NCBI GenBank assembly: GCA_045545175.1
Contig: JAZQAK010000047.1
Coordinates: 177,081 to 241,080, forward strand
Source: RGIG6165 sp045545175
GTDB taxonomy: Bacteria > Bacillota > Clostridia > Oscillospirales > Feifaniaceae
DNA length: 64,000 nucleotides
Direction of reading: 5' to 3'
The notes below the pieces were generated by a model. The model saw only the letters and a list, made by a program, of their open reading frames with translations. It was not told where the DNA came from and ran no database searches. The position numbers were made by a program, and so were the translations under genes. Below are positions 54,009-61,720 of the stretch, piece by piece (position 1 is the first letter of the stretch; every line of letters begins with the position of its first letter).

Positions 54009-54287
54009 GGGCGTGTTCGCTTAGGGATGAATCGGTTTTGGATTGACCTTTTCCGTTAATACTTCATAAAAAAATTCCGTAATACACAAAGTATTGCGGA
54101 ATTTTTATTTTTTTGTCTAAACGAAAAATTTCTAACCCAAAACTGCTTTAGCACTACAAAAAGCATTATTTTGGATGAAGAACAAGGCAAAAGACCTCCA
54201 TAATCCTGACGGATATGGAGGTCTTTTAACAAAGTTATACACCAAAATTATGCTTTTTGAGCGAATAATCCCTAAGTGAACACGCCC
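54009..54287. mobile_element. MITE-like palindromic element, copy 2 (larger, opposite orientation)
   Basis: 279-bp non-coding element with the same terminal inverted repeats as copy 1 (54009-54028 and 54268-54287, 19 of 20). The left part to about 54131 and the right part from about 54242 align to the reverse complement of copy 1. TTG occurs on both flanks (54006-54008 and 54288-54290), a possible 3-bp target duplication. A central hairpin of 16-bp arms lies around 54070-54106. Confidence 0.75.
54132..54241. repeat. Extra segment inside element copy 2, with its own hairpin
   Basis: This stretch has no counterpart in copy 1, except about 4 bases. It contains a 13-bp perfect stem (54189-54201 with 54215-54227) whose loop holds a second small stem (54203-54206 with 54211-54214). 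The arm at 54158-54174 matches in 16 of 17 bases the inverse of 54242-54258, so the extra segment is itself bounded by an inverted repeat. Confidence 0.7.
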
Positions 54288-54302
54288 TTGTGCCGCTTTT
54301 TA

Positions 54303-56630
54303 TTATTGGGTTATTACGGGAATTGTTTCCGTATTCTCCGTATTTCCTTCGTCTGTCGGTGGTGTATCCGCAGGCGGTGTTTCCGGTACAACCGGAACAT
54401 CCGTACCCTCAGGCGGTGTCACCGTTTCTCCGCCCTCTCCCGTATCGGGAACAGTCTCGGGCGGTGTTTCCGGAGGTACTTCAGGCAATACTTCGGGTAT
54501 TATAGGATTACCCGTAGCATCGTATTCATATCCGGCATCGTAGACCCCCGTCGCCGTATGTCCCTGACATATTTCCGCAGGTGTTGTGCCTTTTACGTAG
54601 TATGCAAAGTCTGACGTGCACTGTTCAGTCGGCACGTCACCCGTGTACTTACAATAGGTCGCCGACGTAACGCCGTCAGCCTTAGAAAAACCTCTGTACG
54701 ACAGACCGCTGTGAAGCGGATGCATTGCTGCCCTCCAGAGTCTGAGTGCAGGATTTATTCCGCTGACAGTTATCTTCTGCGGTATCTCGTAACCTACCCA
54801 TACGACTGCCGTGTAATAGGGTGTATATCCCGCAAACCATCTGTCGTTATCGTCATCCGTGGTACCCGTTTTTGATGCAACGGGCATATTTGCCATCTTT
54901 GCCGCCGTACCCGTACCGCTGTTCGTTACGTACTGAAGCAGATCATTCATTATGAACGCCGTCTGCTCACTCATGGCAACGGATTTTATAGCCTTATTTT
55001 CAAGAATGAGGTTACCCTTGCTGTCATAAACCTCCGTATAGCAATACGGCTCGGTATATATACCCTCATTTGCAAAGGTTTCGTATGCGGCCGCCATTTC
55101 AAGCGTCGTCACACCGTCGGTAAGTCCACCGAGGGCAAGCGGTGCAAGCGCGATATCGGAAAACTGTTTTCCGCCAACCGTCTTACTCTCAACTATTGAA
55201 TCCACACCAAGTTTATTCTTGATAAAATCGTATGAACGTTCCACGCCGAGATCGGCAAGAACTTTGACCGCAACGGTATTCTTTGAAAGACCAACCGCCG
55301 TTTTTATGGTCATAGGACCCGTATATCCGCCACTCTGGTTTTTAGGCCACGTACCCTCGTAAGGTGTATCCATATAGACGTCACCTTCCGTGATAACACC
55401 GTATTCTATCGCAGGGGCGTATACGCTGAGCGGTTTTATGGTAGAACCGGGCTGTCTGTACGAATCGGTAGCCTTATTTAAAAGCAGACTCTTGGTCTTT
55501 TCTCCCCTACCGCCGTATACTGCCGCAATTGCACCCGTGGAATTATCAATTACCGTTATCGCACCCTCGAGCTGTTCATCTGTACGAACCTTTGCCCAGT
55601 TTTCTTCGTTGGTGAAAGCCTCATCAACACAATCCTGCGCTCTTTTATCCATCGTCGTGATTATTTCAAGACCGCCCGACATTACCATTGAACGTGCAAG
55701 TTCTCTTTCATAACCGTACTCTTCAACAAGGTCGTCTATTACCTGGTAATAAACCATATCCACAAAATAAGAATATATCTGACCTGTTGAGCCCGTTGCA
55801 GAACGTTCTTTAAACTTCAGTTCCTGTGCAACGGCTTCCTCATATTCCTCTTTCGTGAGATACTCCTGCTCATACATTTTATAAAGAACAGTTTCCTGCC
55901 TTGCCTTATTCTCTTCGGGATTGTTATAGGGGTTATATTTTGAAGGATATTTAGTGATACCGATTATGGCTGCTGCTTCGGCAGGCGTAAGTTCTGATGC
56001 CGGTTTGCCAAAATATACCTGCGATGCCGCACCTATACCGTAACAACGTTCAGAGAAAAACGCCGCATTCAGATAGTATTCAAGCACTTCTTCTTTGGTG
56101 TTGTTTTTCTGGAGATTAAGCGCACGCAGAATCTCTTCAATCTTTCGGGTCATACTCACGTCATCATCACCCGTGAGGTTTTTTACAAGCTGCTGAGTTA
56201 TCGTGGATGCACCGAAAGTTGAGTCACCGCCCGTAAACAGATTGAGTACGGCATGCATCGTTCTTTTCCAGTCAACACCGTTATGTTCCCAGAAACGTTC
56301 ATCCTCAATGGCAATAGCGGCATCCTGCACGCATTTAGGCATATCTGTAATGGAAACCCATTCTCTTATACCCTCTTCGGTCAGAGTCGCCATTTCCTGC
56401 TTCTTTCCGTTCTCATCAATATAATAAACGTAGGTCGATTGATTATATTTGAAGTCATCAAGATCGATGTCAAGATTCGGACTCATATAGTTTTTGATAT
56501 AGTAGGCAAAAGCAAGAATACATATAAGGCCTGCAATAAGCATAATAAGACAGAGTGTTCCTATCACCCTGCCCACTTTTCGCAATGCGGTATTCTTACG
56601 TTTTTTGTCCTTCTTCATTCTTTCAGTCAC
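54303..56630 (-). CDS. Class A penicillin-binding protein (PBP1a-type)
   Basis: 775-aa bifunctional enzyme. A TM helix (about 18-42) precedes the GT51 domain (IAIEDERFWEHNGVDWKR, STITQQLVKNLTG) and the transpeptidase: SxxK in RQPGSTIKPL, SKN, and KTG in ASKTGTTDDDNDRWF. The last 80 residues are a Pro/Glu/Thr-rich low-complexity tail. I chose GTG 56630, seven bases after AAGGAG; ATG 56636 almost touches that SD. It is separated from the M24 peptidase gene by about 65 bp. Confidence 0.95.
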   Translation of the reverse strand: MTERMKKDKKRKNTALRKVGRVIGTLCLIMLIAGLICILAFAYYIKNYMSPNLDIDLDDFKYNQSTYVYYIDENGKKQEMATLTEEGIREWVSITDMPKCVQDAAIAIEDERFWEHNGVDWKRTMHAVLNLFTGGDSTFGASTITQQLVKNLTGDDDVSMTRKIEEILRALNLQKNNTKEEVLEYYLNAAFFSERCYGIGAASQVYFGKPASELTPAEAAAIIGITKYPSKYNPYNNPEENKARQETVLYKMYEQEYLTKEEYEEAVAQELKFKERSATGSTGQIYSYFVDMVYYQVIDDLVEEYGYERELARSMVMSGGLEIITTMDKRAQDCVDEAFTNEENWAKVRTDEQLEGAITVIDNSTGAIAAVYGGRGEKTKSLLLNKATDSYRQPGSTIKPLSVYAPAIEYGVITEGDVYMDTPYEGTWPKNQSGGYTGPMTIKTAVGLSKNTVAVKVLADLGVERSYDFIKNKLGVDSIVESKTVGGKQFSDIALAPLALGGLTDGVTTLEMAAAYETFANEGIYTEPYCYTEVYDSKGNLILENKAIKSVAMSEQTAFIMNDLLQYVTNSGTGTAAKMANMPVASKTGTTDDDNDRWFAGYTPYYTAVVWVGYEIPQKITVSGINPALRLWRAAMHPLHSGLSYRGFSKADGVTSATYCKYTGDVPTEQCTSDFAYYVKGTTPAEICQGHTATGVYDAGYEYDATGNPIIPEVLPEVPPETPPETVPDTGEGGETVTPPEGTDVPVVPETPPADTPPTDEGNTENTETIPVITQ

Positions 56631-56700
56631 AACCATTCTCCTTCAATGCGAAGCTTCTGCTCTTATTCTATCATACAAACGTACAAAAAGAAACACTATT

Positions 56701-57753
56701 TTAAAGAATCATAAGTTCTTTGGGTGTCTTCATCAAATTCACTTTTTCCTCGGCAATCCATATAACGTCCTCGATCCTTACACCGAATTTACCGGGTATG
56801 TAGACACCAGGTTCAACCGTTATTACGGTTCCTTTTTCAAGAATATCCTCCGATTTCGGAGAAAGTGAGTATCCCTCGTGAATTGCAAGTCCCACACCGT
56901 GTCCGAGTGAATGAGTGAAATATTTACCCCACTTACCGAGTGCTGTCATAGCACGCTCGTAAGGCACTTTACATGGAACACCTTCTCCAACAGCCTCAAT
57001 TCCTGCAAGTTGAGCAGAAAGAACTGTATCGTATACTTCCCTCATCTCATCAGTAGCATAGCCGAGTGCAAACGTTCTTGTCATATCCGAATGATAACCG
57101 TTGTATACGGCACCAAAATCAACCGTTATAAAATCACCGTTTTCAAGCGCTTTATCCGAAGGAACGCCGTGTGGCATAGACGTATTGCTGCCCGAAATAA
57201 AAATGGTATCAAAGGAAACACCCTCCGAACCAAGCAGATTCATTTCATAATCAAGCCTTGCCGCAAGCTGTTTTTCGGTTACACCCGCTTTAACGTAATT
57301 TTTTACGTTTTCAAACGCCGTTTCAGCAATTCTTTGTGCTTTTATCATACAGTCCACTTCAAGACTGTCTTTCACATTTCTAATTTTATTCACCGACGTG
57401 CCGAGTTTTATCCAGTTTGCATCAATTTTTTGCTTCATAGCAGAAAAAGATGCCACCGTGACTGATAAATCCTCATAAGCAACGTTTTTTATGCCTTTAT
57501 TGCAAAAAAAGTCAGCTATATGTTTGTGCATTCCTTCTGTAACGGCTACCACCTTTACACACTGTGCATTCTTTTCAGCTGCCTCGGTATATCTCATATC
57601 CGTAAACAGATAACACTCACCATCTGCAGTAACAACCGTCATTCCTTCAAACGGGCCGAAAGAGGTGGCATATCTGCAATTTTCCTCACTCGAAAGAAGT
57701 ATGGCGTCTGCAGATATGTTTCTGCAGAGTTCTGCAATTTTTTCGTACCTCAT
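56701..57753 (-). CDS. M24 aminopeptidase P family protein (Xaa-Pro peptidase)
   Basis: 350-aa M24B metallopeptidase. The N-terminal creatinase-like domain covers about 1-120; the pita-bread domain has metal ligands in VDFGAVYNGYHSDMTRTF (two Asp), HSLGHGVGLAIHE (His) and TVEPGVYIPGKFGVRIED (two Glu). I chose ATG 57753, six bases after GGAG; a TTG at 57765 is within that SD. Homologues in this position in Firmicutes often precede efp, which is not here. Confidence 0.95.
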   Translation of the reverse strand: MRYEKIAELCRNISADAILLSSEENCRYATSFGPFEGMTVVTADGECYLFTDMRYTEAAEKNAQCVKVVAVTEGMHKHIADFFCNKGIKNVAYEDLSVTVASFSAMKQKIDANWIKLGTSVNKIRNVKDSLEVDCMIKAQRIAETAFENVKNYVKAGVTEKQLAARLDYEMNLLGSEGVSFDTIFISGSNTSMPHGVPSDKALENGDFITVDFGAVYNGYHSDMTRTFALGYATDEMREVYDTVLSAQLAGIEAVGEGVPCKVPYERAMTALGKWGKYFTHSLGHGVGLAIHEGYSLSPKSEDILEKGTVITVEPGVYIPGKFGVRIEDVIWIAEEKVNLMKTPKELMIL

Positions 57754-57781
57754 ACTCTTCTCCAAAAAAACGTTTTTATAA

Positions 57782-57810
57782 ATTATACTCCACTGTATTC
57801 ATTATGTAAA
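57782..57810 (-). promoter_or_regulatory. SigA promoter for the M24 peptidase gene
   Basis: TTTACA (57805-57810), 17-base spacer, TATAAT (57782-57787) on the minus strand, 28 bases before the start codon. The divergent sigK side of this gap shows no clear SigE promoter to my eye. Confidence 0.7.
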
Positions 57811-57849
57811 TAGAAGCGGAATATATTTCATTGAAAAGGAGTGATACAT

Positions 57850-58548
57850 TTGTTATTTACCGCCATGCTTTCCGTACTGTCTGCAAACGTGATGTTTCTG
57901 CTTTTGCATATAACCCAGAACGGTTCTTTCCCAAAACCGCTTTCAAAGGATGAAGAAAAGCACTATCTTGAACTGTCCGCCACGGGAGATATTGAGGCTC
58001 GAAACATTTTAATTGAGCGAAATCTGCGTCTTGTCGTGCACATCATAAAGAAATACTATTCATCCTCTGCAGACCATGACGACTTGATTTCTATCGGCAC
58101 AATAGGTCTTATCAAAGCCATATCAACCTTTGACTGTTCAAAGAATACCCGTCTTGCAACGTATGCATCAAGATGTATCGAAAACGAAATACTGATGTAT
58201 TTTCGTTCACAGAAAAAAAGTACCTCGGACGTCTCGTTAAACGAAAGTCTTGATAACGAATCCGAATCGTCTTCACTTTCACTTATGGACGTCGTAAGTT
58301 GTGAAGACGATATGCTTGAAAACGTTGACCTCGCCGCTAACATCAGACTTCTGCACAAATATATGAACAGCGAACTCACGGGACGGGAAAAACGTATTAT
58401 CTGTATGCGTTACGGCATAGGCGGAGTAAAGGCACTGACTCAGCACGAAATAGCAAAAAAACTTGATATATCACGTTCATACGTTTCGAGAATTGAAAAA
58501 AAGGCGTTAACTAAGTTGCAGAGTGCATTTAACAACCGTCAGTTTTAA
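57850..58548 (+). CDS. sigK: Late mother-cell sigma factor, pro-sigma-K
   Basis: 232-aa sporulation sigma factor. A hydrophobic pro-sequence (about 1-22) precedes GSFPKPLSKDEEKHYLEL, the usual processing-site region. Region 2 is RNLRLVVHIIKKYY...DLISIGTIGLIKAISTFD and ATYASRCIENEILMYFR; region 4 is TGREKRIICMRYGI...HEIAKKLDISRSYVSRIEKKA. I chose TTG 57850, eight bases after AAGGAG. The gene is continuous, with no skin element. Its last 20 bases overlap the convergent apbE fusion gene. Confidence 0.95.
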   Translation: MLFTAMLSVLSANVMFLLLHITQNGSFPKPLSKDEEKHYLELSATGDIEARNILIERNLRLVVHIIKKYYSSSADHDDLISIGTIGLIKAISTFDCSKNTRLATYASRCIENEILMYFRSQKKSTSDVSLNESLDNESESSSLSLMDVVSCEDDMLENVDLAANIRLLHKYMNSELTGREKRIICMRYGIGGVKALTQHEIAKKLDISRSYVSRIEKKALTKLQSAFNNRQF

Positions 58549-59758
58549 TTATATCGCCCTCATTCGTTATCCAGATTACTTCTAAATTGTTTTTCTTGGC
58601 AAGCACTTTTCCTTCTTCAATATCCATACAGAAAAGAGCTGTCGAAAAAGCGTCAGCCACACCGCTGTCATCTGCAATAACCGTTACCGAAGCATAACGG
58701 CTTGACGGATAGAGCGTTTTCACATCGATTATATGATTGTAACCCTCTCTGTATCTCCTGTATGAGCCGCTGGTAACAACGGCTTCATTTTTTACCCTGA
58801 CGGTCATAATACTTTCCTCACCGAAAGGATTCTGTATTCCTATCTCCCATCCGTCCATATCTTTTTTATTCCCCCTGACGACGACGTTTCCGCCTGCATT
58901 TATGCAAAAATCCTCCATACCCATGGACGCAAGTTCATCTGCGACCAATTCTGCACAAAAACCCTTTGCCGTTGCACCTACGTCAAGACGTGTTTCTTTG
59001 TCGGTTATATAAATACCGTTATTTTCAACCTTAATTTTATCAATACCGCAATGCTCATAAGCCTGAGCAAGAATTTCGTCATTAGGTTTTAAGGCTTCAC
59101 CGTTTATGAAGTCACGCCACAGTTTAGTGACGGCGCCAAATGAGGGGTCTGTGTGCCCCTCTGTCTTTTTTTGCATATCAAGAGCAAATAAAACGCCCTT
59201 CACAAGCACTTCATCTACGGTTATGTGCAAGTATCCTGCCTCTTTGTTAACAGTGTAAAGGTTGTGTTCTTTACACTGTTTAAATCCATCAAAAAGGTCG
59301 GACAACTCCGTCATTCTGCTTTGAAAGTGTTTAAAATAAGATGCAAATTCCTCTTTGCTTGTTGCATATCCGTAGAGAGTGACCACTGTATCAAAAGTAT
59401 CAATAAAGGTATCACTGTAAAGCACCTGTTCACCTTGGTTTCCAGTTATACTTACGGTAACCTCATTCGGCAGACAGACCGCAACGTCACCAATCTCATC
59501 AAGTTTTCCTGCATTTATGCAAATCTTATCTCTGCACGTTGAGTCGGTAACGTATGCCGTATTATTCTCAATTTTGATTCTTACACCGTTTTTCTCTGTT
59601 TTCATATTTTTCCCAAGAGAATAATACGAGCTTTTTCCGCTTACCGTTATCTTGACGTATTTTGCAGTATCACTGTTTTTAACCGCTATAGCGACAACAG
59701 AAGTCAAAAGCGAAAGTACTATTAGCAGTGATACAAAGACTGTTTTTTTATTTTTCAC
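58529..59758 (-). CDS. apbE: NusG domain II + ApbE flavin transferase fusion
   Basis: 409-aa membrane-anchored protein. A TM helix (6-27) is followed by a NusG domain II-like unit (about 32-100, with TDSTCRDKICINAG) and then ApbE (about 115-409), which attaches FMN to Thr of RnfG and RnfD. ApbE blocks: DVGATAKGFCAEL, CINAGGNVVVRG, TSGSYRRYREGYNHIID and DAFSTALF (metal site). After HIID the usual PxTG reads VKTL, a departure. The GTG lies within the end of rnfB, so it is coupled to the rnf operon. Confidence 0.92.
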   Translation of the reverse strand: MKNKKTVFVSLLIVLSLLTSVVAIAVKNSDTAKYVKITVSGKSSYYSLGKNMKTEKNGVRIKIENNTAYVTDSTCRDKICINAGKLDEIGDVAVCLPNEVTVSITGNQGEQVLYSDTFIDTFDTVVTLYGYATSKEEFASYFKHFQSRMTELSDLFDGFKQCKEHNLYTVNKEAGYLHITVDEVLVKGVLFALDMQKKTEGHTDPSFGAVTKLWRDFINGEALKPNDEILAQAYEHCGIDKIKVENNGIYITDKETRLDVGATAKGFCAELVADELASMGMEDFCINAGGNVVVRGNKKDMDGWEIGIQNPFGEESIMTVRVKNEAVVTSGSYRRYREGYNHIIDVKTLYPSSRYASVTVIADDSGVADAFSTALFCMDIEEGKVLAKKNNLEVIWITNEGDIIKTDGC

Positions 59759-60011
59759 CTAAAGCTTCCTTTATGTTGTTTATAGTTTTTTCCCTGCCGG
59801 GTCGGCATAAATCTATAGGCGCACCGTTAATGAGTGCCGCGGCATATCCGTCACATCCGGGATAACCGCACGCGCCGCAATTATACCCCGGCAGAGCAGC
59901 CCTCACCTTCTTCAATTCTTCGTCGTTTTTATTTATAAATGCCGACGCCAATGACAAAATTATTCCGAAAACAAGACCGAGAATACCAAGTATTATGACA
60001 GCATAAACCAT
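59748..60011 (-). CDS. rnfB: Short RnfB: membrane helix and first Fe-S domain only
   Basis: 87-aa protein: one TM helix (3-25) and a [4Fe-4S] domain with C45, C48, C53 and C69 (CGACGYPGCDGYAAAL...LCRPG). Ordinary RnfB has 250-330 residues, with two or more ferredoxin clusters after this domain; here the frame ends in TAA soon after the first one. The DNA downstream encodes apbE in another frame and no ferredoxin motif, so this is not a simple frameshift. It is the sixth rnf gene of the operon, 10 bp after rnfA. Confidence 0.85.
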   Translation of the reverse strand: MVYAVIILGILGLVFGIILSLASAFINKNDEELKKVRAALPGYNCGACGYPGCDGYAAALINGAPIDLCRPGREKTINNIKEALGEK

Positions 60012-60021
60012 TCACTTCACC

Positions 60022-60600
60022 TCACACTATACCTGCAAATCCCATAAAAGACATGGATACGATTGATGCCGCCACAAAGGTTATGGGCATACCTCGAAAT
60101 CTTTTTGGAACTTTGCTTTCTTCTATCCTTGAACGAACACCTGCAAAAAGCATCATAGCAAGTAAAAATCCCATACCTGCCGCAAATGCATTTACAAGAG
60201 AATAAATATAGTTATATTCTTTTGTGAAATTGAGAAGTGTTACACCGAGTACGGCACAATTCGTTGTAATCAAAGGCAGATATACGCCAAGTGATTTATA
60301 CAGAGGCGGAAAATACCGTTTTATAATAGCTTCAGTAAGCTGAACGAGCGAGGCAATGACAAGAATAAACACTATCGTTTGCAAATATTCAAGTTCGAGT
60401 GCCTTAAGAATATACGTTTGTATCGGCCACGTGAATGCGGTTGCTATGAGCATAACTACCGTTACTGCAATGCCCATACCCGATGCGGAGCGTAAATCCT
60501 TTGACACGCCTATAAACGGGCAAATACCGAGAAATCTTGCAAGAATATAATTTTCGACAAGAATACCCGTTATCAGTATGCCGATTATTTCTTTTGCCAT
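60022..60600 (-). CDS. rnfA: Rnf complex subunit A
   Basis: 192-aa integral membrane subunit with six helices. NYILARFLGICPFIGVSKD holds the conserved cysteine that, with one in RnfE, binds an intramembrane [2Fe-2S] cluster; LPLITTNCAVLGVTLLN is the second hallmark. I chose ATG 60600 (MAKEIIG), nine bases after AAGGGG and two past the rnfE stop. Confidence 0.96.
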   Translation of the reverse strand: MAKEIIGILITGILVENYILARFLGICPFIGVSKDLRSASGMGIAVTVVMLIATAFTWPIQTYILKALELEYLQTIVFILVIASLVQLTEAIIKRYFPPLYKSLGVYLPLITTNCAVLGVTLLNFTKEYNYIYSLVNAFAAGMGFLLAMMLFAGVRSRIEESKVPKRFRGMPITFVAASIVSMSFMGFAGIV

Positions 60601-60602
60601 AC

Positions 60603-61211
60603 TTATTCCCCTTTCGTGCAACGTCTGCAACCGTAACAACGGTTGAGCATCCCCGTAAGCGCCGCAATTATGCCATAGACGAGAAATCCGCCCGGTACTT
60701 CCGAAAATATTTTTATAGCAGGAGTTCCGATATCATATCCGAGAATACTTCCATTTCCGAGAATTTCTCTTACCGCGCCCATAACAGCAAGCGCAATTAT
60801 AAAACCGAGTCCCGAAAAAACACCGTCGGTAAACGAATCAAAAACACTGTTTTTGAGTGCAAACATTTCTGCTTTTCCGAGAATTATACAGTTTACAACT
60901 ATAAGCGGAATATATATTCCCAAAGCCTCGTACAAAGCAGGAACATATGCCTGCATAATCATTTCAACCGCCGTTACGAAGCCTGCAATTATCACTATGC
61001 AAAACGGTATCCTTATACTGTCAGGGATTAGTTTCTTCAGTATAGAAATAACCGTGTTTGAGCATATGAGAACGAACGCCGCCGCTATTCCCATTCCGAG
61101 TGCATTTGACAGCGACGTAGTTACGGCAAGTGTAGGACAGGTGCCGAGTGCAAGAACAAACACGGGGTTTTCTTTAAGCACGCCGTTTAATGCTATTTCA
61201 CCTTTTTTCAT
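60603..61211 (-). CDS. rnfE: Rnf complex subunit E
   Basis: 202-aa integral membrane subunit homologous to RnfA: ENPVFVLALGTCPTLAVTTSLSN (split by LALGTCPTLA) and IPLIVVNCIILGKAEMFA carry the conserved cysteines. A Cys-rich C-terminal tail (CYGCRRCTKGE) is present. ATG overlaps the rnfG stop (ATGA). Confidence 0.96.
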   Translation of the reverse strand: MKKGEIALNGVLKENPVFVLALGTCPTLAVTTSLSNALGMGIAAAFVLICSNTVISILKKLIPDSIRIPFCIVIIAGFVTAVEMIMQAYVPALYEALGIYIPLIVVNCIILGKAEMFALKNSVFDSFTDGVFSGLGFIIALAVMGAVREILGNGSILGYDIGTPAIKIFSEVPGGFLVYGIIAALTGMLNRCYGCRRCTKGE

Positions 61212-61720
61212 TCTACCCTCCCATATGCATCAAATGCAGTTTTTACTGCCTTTTCAAACGCCCTTGAGGTATAAGTCGAGCCTGATATAATCTTTACACC
61301 CTCAAGGTCTTTTCCAACACCCTTATATTGTGACGTGTAATCATAATTGTCATCTGCAGCCCTGCTTCCGTAACCCGACGTTTCATTGTGCTCAGTCATA
61401 CGAACACCCACAATCTTTCCCTCCGAAATGGCCGTCAGTACTACGATGTCCCCTGCAAAGCCCTTTGCCTTTACAGTGAATACGTAGCCTGCACCGTTTT
61501 CTGCTTTGTATGCCGATAACAGAGATTCTACGCCATCTACCTCGATTTCTTCAAAACGGTCTGCTTCTGGCAACAATTCGCTTCTTGCCATATCCTCTTC
61601 GCTCGACTGACCTGCCTCTATGACTGGTTTTGTAAAGTAATTTACTGCCGAGAGCATAAAAGCGATAATCACACATACCGCCGTAAGTGCAATAGGAGGA
61701 TAAAAGTACTTTTTAAACAT
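61208..61720 (-). CDS. rnfG: Rnf complex subunit G (FMN-binding)
   Basis: 170-aa subunit: N-terminal TM helix (about 7-29), then the extracytoplasmic FMN-binding domain. The flavinylation site reads SGSTYTS near residue 146-152, with Thr149 the likely FMN carrier; the usual motif is SGAT. I chose ATG 61720, nine bases after GGAGG. It overlaps rnfD by 8 bp. Confidence 0.93.
   Translation of the reverse strand: MFKKYFYPPIALTAVCVIIAFMLSAVNYFTKPVIEAGQSSEEDMARSELLPEADRFEEIEVDGVESLLSAYKAENGAGYVFTVKAKGFAGDIVVLTAISEGKIVGVRMTEHNETSGYGSRAADDNYDYTSQYKGVGKDLEGVKIISGSTYTSRAFEKAVKTAFDAYGRVE

Larger units (their letters stand above)
53987..54307 (-). terminator. Terminator of the class A PBP gene, split by a repeat element
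   Basis: Perfect 17-bp arms (53987-54003 and 54291-54307) separated by short loop remnants and the 279-bp element. Removing the element and one TTG duplicate restores a hairpin with a 5-base loop, a GC core (GCGGCA/TGCCGC) and U-run. The PBP stop lies within the right arm. Confidence 0.75.

Noticed and set aside
57850..58548. Skin-type interruption of sigK
   Set aside because: The frame runs without a break from the pro-sequence through region 4.
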